Shown here in pieces: positions 7,695-14,288 of a stretch of DNA of 25,904 bases. The notes under the pieces were generated by a model. It was not told the DNA's origin. It did not search any database and saw only the letters and a program-made list of their open reading frames with translations. Position 1 is the first letter of the stretch; every line of letters begins with the position of its first letter. The DNA comes from DUZB01 sp964407525 (GTDB lineage Bacteria; Desulfobacterota; DSM-4660; Desulfatiglandales; Desulfatiglandaceae), in contig CAYOWC010000034.1 of the NCBI GenBank assembly GCA_964407525.1, forward strand, positions 1 through 25,904, in the 5' to 3' direction. A program made the position numbers and the translations under genes.

Positions 7695-7793
7695 CGCTGA
7701 GACGCTGAGGATAAAAAAGCATGAAATTCATGGTGAATAATCTAAAACAAAACCAGGAAACCTCTGAACCGTTGAACCTCTGAACTGTTGAAC
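7695..7793. repeat. Short tandem repeats between GRE and activase genes
   Basis: CGCTGAGACGCTGAGG (7695-7710) contains a repeated GACGCTGAGG-like unit. Two near-identical 16-bp units, CTCTGAACCGTTGAAC (7762-7777) and CTCTGAACTGTTGAAC (7778-7793), end two bases before the activase start codon. The activase has no visible Shine-Dalgarno because this repeat occupies the position. Confidence 0.7.
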
Positions 7794-7795
7794 TT

Positions 7796-8842
7796 ATGAA
7801 CCAGAAAGAGCGAAAACAATCTCCCCTGGGAATCATCCAGGAAATCATGAGGATGTCCACGGAAGATGGTCCCGGTATCCGGACAACGGTCTTTTTCAAG
7901 GGATGTCCCCTGAAGTGTACCTGGTGCCATAATCCCGAGTGCATCTCTCCTATCGAGCAGCTCCAATGGACCGGGTCCAAATGTATCGGCTGCAAAACCT
8001 GCTTGGAGATCTGTCCCAACAACGCCCTGTCCTTTGGGCCACAGGGGATATCCATAGACAGATCAGCCTGCCGGGTCTGCGGAAAATGTGCCGACGAATG
8101 CCCTTCCCTGGCCCTTGAACTGCTTGGGCGGCGCATGACCGTGGAAGAACTGGCGGACGAAGTGGCAAAAGATCGGGCCTATTTCGAAAAATCAGGCGGC
8201 GGCATCACCGTATCCGGGGGAGACCCCACCATGCAGGCGGAATTTGCGGGCGCATTCCTGAAAATCTGTAAAAAAAAGGGGTTGCACACCGCTCTGGATA
8301 CCTGCGGGCTATGTAACGAGGAAACATTGAAAAAACTTCTTCCCTTTGCGGATATGGTCCTCTATGACTTAAAGGAAATTGACCCTGAAAAACACAAGGA
8401 TTTTACCGGCCATTCCAATGAAAAGATTTTCAAAAACCTTCTTTTTATCCGGGACTGGATAGTGTCCCACGGTTCTCCCCAAGAATTATGGGTAAGAACA
8501 CCCATTATTCCCGGCGCTACCGCTCGAAAAGACAATATACAAGGCCTTGGGAAATTCATTGCCAACAATCTCAAAGGACAGGTCAATCGCTGGCAGCTCT
8601 GTGCTTTTAATAACCTTTGTGGTGATAAATACACCCGCCTCGATCTGAATTGGAATTTCAGGGGGCAGCCCTTGATCACTTGTGATCGTATGGAAGAGCT
8701 GGCCCGGGCTGCAAAAAAAAGTGGCGTAGATCCAGGGATTGTTTTCTGGAGTGGTTCAACGCGTATGGAGCGGGAAGACCTGGCTCAGGAAAAAGAAGAA
8801 AGGCCAACGCTGCGGCTCATTCAGGGAGGGGCCGGTACTTAA
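7796..8842 (+). CDS. Glycyl radical enzyme activase (radical SAM, with two ferredoxin-type clusters)
   Basis: The activase generates the Gly813 radical on the upstream enzyme by reductive cleavage of S-adenosylmethionine. The N-terminus has the family signature EDGPGIRTTVFFKGCPLKC, with the radical-SAM cluster on Cys37, Cys41 and Cys44 (CX3CX2C). An inserted ferredoxin-like segment follows with two four-Cys sets, CIGCKTCLEICP (63, 66, 69, 73) and CRVCGKCADECP (92, 95, 98, 102). Next comes GGGITVSGGDPTMQ, the SAM-binding GGE-like motif. This is the architecture of the longer activases of glycerol-dehydratase, HPAD and benzylsuccinate synthase type, unlike PflA. The start ATG 7796 is needed to include the SPLGIIQEIMRMS strand, but no ribosome-binding site is visible before it. 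ATG 7847 has an AGGA but would cut that strand. The C-terminus is extended and charged. Confidence 0.93.
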   Translation: MNQKERKQSPLGIIQEIMRMSTEDGPGIRTTVFFKGCPLKCTWCHNPECISPIEQLQWTGSKCIGCKTCLEICPNNALSFGPQGISIDRSACRVCGKCADECPSLALELLGRRMTVEELADEVAKDRAYFEKSGGGITVSGGDPTMQAEFAGAFLKICKKKGLHTALDTCGLCNEETLKKLLPFADMVLYDLKEIDPEKHKDFTGHSNEKIFKNLLFIRDWIVSHGSPQELWVRTPIIPGATARKDNIQGLGKFIANNLKGQVNRWQLCAFNNLCGDKYTRLDLNWNFRGQPLITCDRMEELARAAKKSGVDPGIVFWSGSTRMEREDLAQEKEERPTLRLIQGGAGT

Positions 8843-8869
8843 TCAATCTGAAGCAGTAAGGAGCAGAAG

Positions 8870-9715
8870 ATGAAAGGGAGAACGGAGCTGGAACAGGAGG
8901 CAATGGAACCCTTTGCAGCCGAAGCCAAGATTGGTTTACTTGTCACCATCAGCCCCCAGGGACTTCCCCATATAACCTTCATCAGCTCCATCCGGGCAAA
9001 AACCCCGACAAAGCTCATCTGGGGGCAGTTTACAGAGGGGATGAGCAAACGACATGTGAAGAAAAACCCCCATGCCGGGTTCCTCGTTCTGACCGCGGAT
9101 AAGAGGATGTGGCGCGGCCAGGCCCTATGGACCCATGAAGAACACCAGGGGGAAGACTACGAGATGTACAATAATACCCCCATGTTCAGGTACAACGCCT
9201 ATCTCGGCATTCACACCGTACATCACATGGATATAGTAAATACCTATGGTGAGGAAAGCCTCCCCATGGGACGAATTGTCACGGGAAGTATTCTGACAAA
9301 ACTCGCCAAATCCGGCGCCCGAACCGGGCTTACCGACCCTGTCTTAAAGCCCTGGAGCGAAGACCTTTTTAATTCTTTGAGCGCCCTCAAATTCCTTTCC
9401 CATGTGGACGAAAACGGATTTCCGAAACTGATTCCAGTCATCCAGTGCCAGGCCGCCGATAGCCGACGCCTTGTCTTTTCTTCAACAGCCTATGCAAGGG
9501 AAATATCCAACTTGATACCCGAAACAAAAATAGCCTTGTTCGGTTTAACCATGAGCATGGAAAACGTTTTGATCAGGGGGACCTTCAGAGGCTTTGAAAG
9601 GAAGAGGGGAGTAAAAATGGGGGTGGTTGATATAGATTGGGTTTACAATTCCATGCCCCCAAAACAGGGCCAGATCTATCCGGAGATCGCTCTTGAGCCG
9701 GTGATGGAATTTTAA
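8870..9715 (+). CDS. Tandem FMN-binding split-barrel (PNPOx-like) flavoprotein
   Basis: This 281-residue protein appears to be two pyridoxamine-phosphate-oxidase-like split barrels in one chain. The first runs from about residue 20 (AKIGLLVTISPQGLPHITFI) to residue 90 (MWRGQALWT). The second runs from about 170 (LKFLSHVDENGFPKLIPVI) to 250 (NVLIRGTFRGF). Such barrels normally dimerise and bind FMN, F420 or haem at the interface; fusion would give a self-contained pseudo-dimer. It has no signal peptide. AAGGAG sits just before the ATG, 27 bases after the activase stop, so it is very probably co-transcribed with the GRE and activase. It could reduce the product of the radical reaction, supply electrons to the activase or protect against oxygen. 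None of these is shown by sequence. Confidence 0.78.
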   Translation: MKGRTELEQEAMEPFAAEAKIGLLVTISPQGLPHITFISSIRAKTPTKLIWGQFTEGMSKRHVKKNPHAGFLVLTADKRMWRGQALWTHEEHQGEDYEMYNNTPMFRYNAYLGIHTVHHMDIVNTYGEESLPMGRIVTGSILTKLAKSGARTGLTDPVLKPWSEDLFNSLSALKFLSHVDENGFPKLIPVIQCQAADSRRLVFSSTAYAREISNLIPETKIALFGLTMSMENVLIRGTFRGFERKRGVKMGVVDIDWVYNSMPPKQGQIYPEIALEPVMEF

Positions 9716-9730
9716 GACAGTAGTTTTGGA

Positions 9731-9760
9731 GACGCAGATAACCGCAGATACACGCAGATA
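9731..9760. repeat. Three 10-bp tandem units (xxCGCAGATA)
   Basis: GACGCAGATA, ACCGCAGATA and CACGCAGATA follow one another immediately after the flavoprotein gene. They belong to the same class of intergenic simple repeats seen elsewhere in the window. Confidence 0.8.
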
Positions 9761-9854
9761 GGTAAGAATGGAAAATCAGCGGTACAAACATATACATGAT
9801 GCTTCATGAATTTCATGCTTGACATAACAACCTCTGGTGTGTCCCAATACCCAA

Positions 9855-10043
9855 ATGAATAGCAAGGCAGTAATCAAAAAGATCAAAAAAGACGGATGGT
9901 ACAAGGTCGACCAAGAGGGTTCCCATGTGCAATTTCGGCACCCCATGAAAAAAGGGAGAGCTACTGTTCCACATCCTGAAAAGGACATACCCATTGGGAC
10001 CCTCAAAAGTATTGAGTTTCAATCCGGCATCAAATTTAGTTAG
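9855..10043 (+). CDS. hicA: HicA-family mRNA interferase toxin
   Basis: This 62-residue protein shows the HicA double-stranded-RNA-binding-like fold: KKDGWYKVDQEGSHVQF with the catalytic His in GSH, then a VPHP strand and an IPIGTLKSI helix. HicA toxins cleave mRNA and are neutralised by HicB, encoded 14 bases downstream. No Shine-Dalgarno precedes ATG 9855; a GTG at 9837 would add six residues. A TTGACA at 9819-9824 lies about 30 bases upstream with only a poor -10 (CCCAAT, 9843-9848). If that promoter is real, transcription would begin close to the start codon and the message could be leaderless. A TTCATGAA palindrome (9803-9810) lies just upstream and could be a HicB site. Confidence 0.88.
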   Translation: MNSKAVIKKIKKDGWYKVDQEGSHVQFRHPMKKGRATVPHPEKDIPIGTLKSIEFQSGIKFS

Positions 10044-10057
10044 TTCTGGAGATTGTT

Positions 10058-10447
10058 ATGGCCAATTATATTGCAGTTGTTCACAAAGACCCGAAAAGCG
10101 ACTATGGTGTTTCGTTCCCGGATTTCCTTGGATGCATCACAGTAGGGAGCACCATTGACGAGGCAAAAAATATGGCCCAACAAGCTCTGCCCTTTCATAT
10201 AAAAGGAATGCTCCAGGATGGTGAAACCATCCCGAAACCTTCAGCCCTCGAAGGAATACTAAACAACCCCGATTATGCTGACGCCGCAGCATTCTTGGTA
10301 GTGCATATTCCTGACATAAGGCCGAAAACCATGAGGGTCAATATCACTGTCCCGGAAGATACCCTCAAGCAGATCGACATTATGGCAAAAAAGCGGGGCA
10401 TGTCCCGTTCCTCATTTCTTGTCCATGCTGCCCGGAATGCCGAGTAG
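10058..10447 (+). CDS. hicB: HicB-family antitoxin with ribbon-helix-helix domain
   Basis: The N-terminal half is a degraded RNase H-like HicB domain (AVVHKDPKSDYGVSFPDFLG, then the helix TIDEAKNMAQQAL). The C-terminal 40 residues form a ribbon-helix-helix DNA-binding domain (MRVNITVPEDTLKQIDIMAK, then MSRSSFLVHAAR). It binds and inhibits HicA and is expected to repress its own operon. GGAG lies eight bases before the ATG. The gene is 14 bases after hicA and ends just before a strong terminator, so the pair is a self-contained two-gene unit. Confidence 0.9.
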   Translation: MANYIAVVHKDPKSDYGVSFPDFLGCITVGSTIDEAKNMAQQALPFHIKGMLQDGETIPKPSALEGILNNPDYADAAAFLVVHIPDIRPKTMRVNITVPEDTLKQIDIMAKKRGMSRSSFLVHAARNAE

Positions 10448-10449
10448 CA

Positions 10450-10482
10450 AAAAGCCCCATACCTGATGGTAGGGGCTTTTTA
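10450..10482 (+). terminator. Rho-independent terminator after hicAB
   Basis: AGCCCC-A-TACC, loop TGAT, GGTAGGGGCT (10453-10477) forms a ten-pair stem with one bulged A, followed by TTTT-TAT. The 5' flank is A-rich, so it may act in both directions. It begins three bases after the hicB stop. Confidence 0.85.
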
Positions 10483-10824
10483 TGTATCAGAATGTTCCAA
10501 GTCAAACGACTTAAACGCACCAATAAAATCGGCAACAATCGAATAACGAACAGTCGAATCCCGAATCCCGAATTTTACCTTTGTTCGTACTACAGACCTC
10601 GTCAAATACTTAAGTCGCCGAGTCGCTGAGTTGAAAAATAAGCATGTGAAATCAACCATACCCATTCATCTCATTGAGTTATCCAACTTTGAGTTGAGAA
10701 TCATGACTTCGAATAACAATAACGACTCAACCACTTACCTACTCAACCACTTAACAAGGTCTGCAAAACAAAAATCAGCGGTAATCTGCGTTCATCAGGG
10801 TCCAAATTACTTTTCTTGCCTATT
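10483..10824. other. Gene-free region with several short tandem repeats
   Basis: No convincing gene lies between the hicAB terminator and the livK stop. The region holds GAATCCC heptamers (about 10556-10572), an 8-bp repeat AGTCGCCG/AGTCGCTG (10613-10628), and a 16-bp repeat ACTCAACCACTTACCT/ACTCAACCACTTAACA (10725-10756). The rest is AT-rich sequence in which I see nothing. Confidence 0.65.
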
Positions 10825-12021
10825 CTACAAGTCCTTAGGACTGCGCCACCCTGTCAAGGGAACGAGACATTTCTTTTCCACATCCGCTTTGAAGAGCTTG
10901 ACCTTTTTTGCAGGTGCATGACTCTTGGAGGTGTAGGTTACAGGTGGGAAAATCCCACCCGTATCAAAATCGCGAAAGGTTTCGAGTGCTTTTTTCAGGG
11001 TTTCGGGGGTCAGATCTTTCCCTGCCCTTTCCATGGCTTCGGCAAACAGCATGGAGACGCCAATACCACCTATATAGAGGCTGGTGAGTTTTGGTTGACG
11101 GTTGTTTTTTGCGGCGATTTCACGGACCAGTTTGATTCCTGGAGAGTCATCAGCCCAGCTTCCCACGAAACCTGCTCCGATATAATTTTTCGCTGCCGGC
11201 CCACAGGCCTTTACCAGAAGATCATCTGTTGCCCAGTTGAAACCAAAAACTTTAGGCCAGTACTGGTATTTCTCAGCGGTCTTCAGGAAAGAAATAATTG
11301 GCGGAAGCACATCGCAGGTAATAACAATATTGGCGCCAGCCTTCTTTAAGGCCAGTACCTGGGAAGAAGCATCCACAGCGCCTGTAGGGAGCACCAGTTC
11401 CGCCACTACGGGAATATTGTATTTGGCTGCTCGCTTTTTCACCGCATCAAGCCCCTTTTTGCCATATTCTTTTTTCGTGTAGACCACACCGATCTTCTTA
11501 TCTTCCATTTTGAGATCATCATTAATGTAGTCCACGATAACCTGGTATTGCCATTCATACAGAGCGCCCAGGGCGAAAATATATTGATTTAGAGGATCGA
11601 AAAATTCAAGGGCCATGGCGTTCGGGATGTTGACAATCTTGTACCGGTCGATATTTTTCATGTTCGCAATGGTCTGGTTGGTCCCACCGGTGGTCATAAT
11701 AGCCAGAACTTTATCCCTGCTGATCAATTTCTTCACAGCGGCTACCGATTTGGGGGCCTGGAAACCGTCATCTTCCCAGAGCATTTCGATTTTTCTGCCG
11801 TGTATCCCTCCTTTATCATTGATGTAATTCATGTAATCGATCATTCCATCGCCTTGGGGAATTCCCAATGCCGCCACAGGACCGGTCTTAACCAGGACAA
11901 AACCGAGTTTCACCTTGTCATCGGTAACACCGCGACCGCCAGCCAGCGTAAGGCCGGCTGTCAAAAGGATGATGAGACCTGCCAGGATTAAACTTTTCAC
12001 CAGTGAAGCATTTCTTCCCAT
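10825..12021 (-). CDS. livK: Branched-chain-type ABC transporter periplasmic substrate-binding protein
   Basis: The 398-residue precursor starts with MGRNASLVKSLIL and a hydrophobic segment ending LTLAGG, a cleavable signal peptide without a lipobox Cys, so it should be a free periplasmic protein. The mature part is a type I periplasmic binding protein: KLGFVLVKTGPVAALGIPQG, ending in TYTSKSHAPAKKVKLFKADV as in LivK/HAAT proteins. ATG 12021 is chosen for the perfect AAAGGAGG seven bases upstream and because it begins the signal peptide; an open frame extends to 12135 without such features. It is the last gene of the minus-strand liv cluster but is separated from livM by 273 bases, so it may have its own promoter. 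In clusters containing an acyl-CoA synthetase the ligand is often an aromatic or aliphatic acid instead of an amino acid. A 13-base palindrome (AGTCCTAAGGACT) spans its last codons. Confidence 0.9.
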   Translation of the reverse strand: MGRNASLVKSLILAGLIILLTAGLTLAGGRGVTDDKVKLGFVLVKTGPVAALGIPQGDGMIDYMNYINDKGGIHGRKIEMLWEDDGFQAPKSVAAVKKLISRDKVLAIMTTGGTNQTIANMKNIDRYKIVNIPNAMALEFFDPLNQYIFALGALYEWQYQVIVDYINDDLKMEDKKIGVVYTKKEYGKKGLDAVKKRAAKYNIPVVAELVLPTGAVDASSQVLALKKAGANIVITCDVLPPIISFLKTAEKYQYWPKVFGFNWATDDLLVKACGPAAKNYIGAGFVGSWADDSPGIKLVREIAAKNNRQPKLTSLYIGGIGVSMLFAEAMERAGKDLTPETLKKALETFRDFDTGGIFPPVTYTSKSHAPAKKVKLFKADVEKKCLVPLTGWRSPKDL

Positions 12022-12294
12022 ACCATTTCCTCCTTTACCATGTGCGCCGAAATTTCCCTGAAATAGGGGACTCCGGCAACCGTTAAGAGTTAGTTTCCAT
12101 CCATAAATGGCCCTTTTTCGCAATCTCAGCGTCAAACTACGGGTTCCCTTGTGCGACGTACTTACGTACGTCTCCGCGCAAACCCTTGTTTTTCCCCGCC
12201 AAAAGCGCGGGATCTTCGACTTGATCTTGCAAAAAGGTCATTTCTGAATTGGAAACCCATAGTGCCCACATTAGGATTAATGGATGGGCACGAG
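12022..12294. other. Intergenic region livM-livK with hairpin repeat
   Basis: There is no gene here. GACGTAC (12155-12161) and GTACGTC (12166-12172) form a 7-bp stem with a 4-base loop, flanked by TTGTGC and GCGCAA that could extend it loosely. It resembles a dispersed intergenic palindrome. No clear promoter for livK is visible. Confidence 0.55.
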
Positions 12295-13344
12295 TTAATA
12301 CGTGAAAGGCCAGTTTTTGAATCCTGTCTTGATTCTCTGCCAGATGGCATTGAGACCGCCAGGCTCAAAAATAAGGAACAACATGATCAAAAGCCCGAAC
12401 ACAGCGATATTCCATTCGTCATCGTATCGGCCCTGCATGAAAGGGATCACTGACTCCACAGCCTGTGAAAAAAGTTTGATAAATTCCGGAACGACCACGA
12501 TGAAAATGGCACCAAAAATACTGCCTAAAATACTGCCCAATCCGCCAATGATGATCATGGCCATATACTCAACGGACGACATCAATGTAAAGTGCTCCGG
12601 ATGGATATGGCCCATAACATAAGCATACATGCCCCCGGCCACACCGGCATAAAATGAACTGAGCGCAAAGGCCATAACCTTGTAGCCGGTGAGATTCACA
12701 CCCATGACTTCTGCGGCAATGTCCCGATCTCTCACGGCAATGAAGGCCCGGCCTACTCTTGTGCGCAAGATGTTTTTGGCGATAATGATCATGACGGCTG
12801 AGACAGAAATCAGAAAATAGTACATGCTCTCGTCTGTATCAAGAGCCCGGCCAAACACGCTTACTTCAGGCGCATACATGCCGCGCGCACCGCCGGTCAG
12901 ACCATCCCAGGTGATCAGTACGTACTCCACCATTACCCCGAAAGACATAGTAGCCATGGCCAGGTAGAGACCCTTGAGCCTGAGGCAGGGAATGCCCACA
13001 AGTATGCCGGCTGTAGCACTCACGAGCCCCGCCGCCGGCAGGGTAATCCAGAACGGCATCCCCATATTCGCCAATAAAGCCGCCGCATAGGCGCCAATGG
13101 CTAAAAAAGCAGCGTGGCCCAGAGAAATCTGCCCCGTAAACCCGGTGAGGATATTCAACCCCAGGGCTGCCACGATGGCAATACAGGAAAGGTTGACGAG
13201 ATAAACAATGTACGTATCCGTAGCGTAAGGAAGAACGAGCATTCCAACGATAAACAGCCCCATCCAGCACTTGCTCCAGATGGTATTCAGAAGCTTGATG
13301 TCTTCATGGTAACTCTCGCAATAGGTCTTGCTGCGAATTGGCAT
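12295..13344 (-). CDS. livM: Branched-chain-type ABC transporter permease LivM
   Basis: This 349-residue integral membrane protein has the LivM signature GLNILTGFTGQISLGHAAFLAIGAY, followed by several hydrophobic segments and the cytoplasmic coupling region NILRTRVGRAFIAVRDRDIAAEVMGVN. It forms the heterodimeric channel with LivH, powered by LivF and LivG. It begins three bases after the livH stop, with GGAAAGGG inside the livH end as ribosome-binding site, so translation is probably coupled. The N-terminus has about 25 extra charged residues before the first helix (MPIRSKTYCESYHEDIKLL), and a later start is possible. The length is typical for the family. Confidence 0.93.
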   Translation of the reverse strand: MPIRSKTYCESYHEDIKLLNTIWSKCWMGLFIVGMLVLPYATDTYIVYLVNLSCIAIVAALGLNILTGFTGQISLGHAAFLAIGAYAAALLANMGMPFWITLPAAGLVSATAGILVGIPCLRLKGLYLAMATMSFGVMVEYVLITWDGLTGGARGMYAPEVSVFGRALDTDESMYYFLISVSAVMIIIAKNILRTRVGRAFIAVRDRDIAAEVMGVNLTGYKVMAFALSSFYAGVAGGMYAYVMGHIHPEHFTLMSSVEYMAMIIIGGLGSILGSIFGAIFIVVVPEFIKLFSQAVESVIPFMQGRYDDEWNIAVFGLLIMLFLIFEPGGLNAIWQRIKTGFKNWPFTY

Positions 13345-13347
13345 GCT

Positions 13348-14229
13348 CTATACCCTTTCCACCTCTTTGGTGCCGAACAATCCGTAGGGCTTGATCATCA
13401 ATACCAGAAAAAGAACAGCAAAGGGGGTAACGTCCTTTACCCCACCGCCTATGATCTGGTCCAGATATCCCCCCGCCATATTTTCCAGAATTCCGATGGC
13501 AAGCCCACCTATGATAGCCCCGGGGATACTTTCCAGGCCCCCTAGAATTACCGCGGGAAAGGCGCTGATGGCCACGAAAGAAAGGCCCACATTGAGTACC
13601 ATTACGTTGGCAAGACCGACGCCGGCAAGGCCAGCCACCACAAAGGAGATGCCCCAGGTAAGGGCAAAAACTTTCTTGATATTGATACCCATGAGCGTAG
13701 CGGTATCCTGATCATTGGCCGTAGCCCTCATTCCCAGACCCAGCCTCGCAAATTTAAAAAAGAGGAAAAAGATCACCATGAGCGAAAAAGACAGGATCAT
13801 GCTCCAGAGATGGTTGTGGCTCAGGACAATTTCTCCCATATGCAGCGGTTCAATGGGAAAGGGGTTTGGAAAAATATAGTTGTGATGCCCGAAAACAATC
13901 CCGCCCATGGATCGAAGAAAAATGCTCAGGCCTATGGTGATCATAACCACCGAAAAGACCGGCTCCCCTAACATGGGTCTGATAACAAGCCGCTCTGTAA
14001 TGGCCCCGAGAAGGCCGGAGGCAACAAGGGTCAATGGCACCGCAAGCCAGAAGGGAACGCCAAAATAGGTGATGAGATAGTACGCGATAAAAGCCGCAAC
14101 CATAATCGCCTCACCCTGGGCAAAATTGATCACACCCGTGCCTTTGTAGATGAGAACAAACCCCATGGCAATGAGCGCATACAGGCTCCCCACGGCAATT
14201 CCACTGATCAGCAGTTCCAGAAAATACAT
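13348..14229 (-). CDS. livH: Branched-chain-type ABC transporter permease LivH
   Basis: The 293-residue permease starts MYFLELLISGIAVGSLYALI and has the LivH features VLIYKGTGVINFAQGEAIM and the coupling region LGMRATANDQDTATLMGIN. It pairs with LivM. ATG 14229 has GAAGGGAG five bases upstream. The frame remains open to 14292, but the extra residues (MKKRFTVHGLRFTSKF) are translated from a 7-bp tandem repeat and are not part of the protein. A 59-base gap containing that repeat separates it from the acyl-CoA synthetase. Confidence 0.93.
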   Translation of the reverse strand: MYFLELLISGIAVGSLYALIAMGFVLIYKGTGVINFAQGEAIMVAAFIAYYLITYFGVPFWLAVPLTLVASGLLGAITERLVIRPMLGEPVFSVVMITIGLSIFLRSMGGIVFGHHNYIFPNPFPIEPLHMGEIVLSHNHLWSMILSFSLMVIFFLFFKFARLGLGMRATANDQDTATLMGINIKKVFALTWGISFVVAGLAGVGLANVMVLNVGLSFVAISAFPAVILGGLESIPGAIIGGLAIGILENMAGGYLDQIIGGGVKDVTPFAVLFLVLMIKPYGLFGTKEVERV

Positions 14230-14254
14230 AGACACTCCCTTCTCAAACTTACTC

Positions 14255-14282
14255 GTAAACCTTAAACCGTGAACCGTGAACC
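14255..14282. repeat. Four 7-bp tandem units between acyl-CoA synthetase and livH
   Basis: GTAAACC, TTAAACC, GTGAACC and GTGAACC run head to tail (14255-14282), directly after the acyl-CoA synthetase stop on the minus strand. Confidence 0.85.
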
Positions 14283-14288
14283 GTTTTT

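Noticed and set aside
10631..11349. Plus-strand frames overlapping the 3' half of livK
   Set aside because: Antisense shadows of livK, with composition typical of a shadow frame and no domain.
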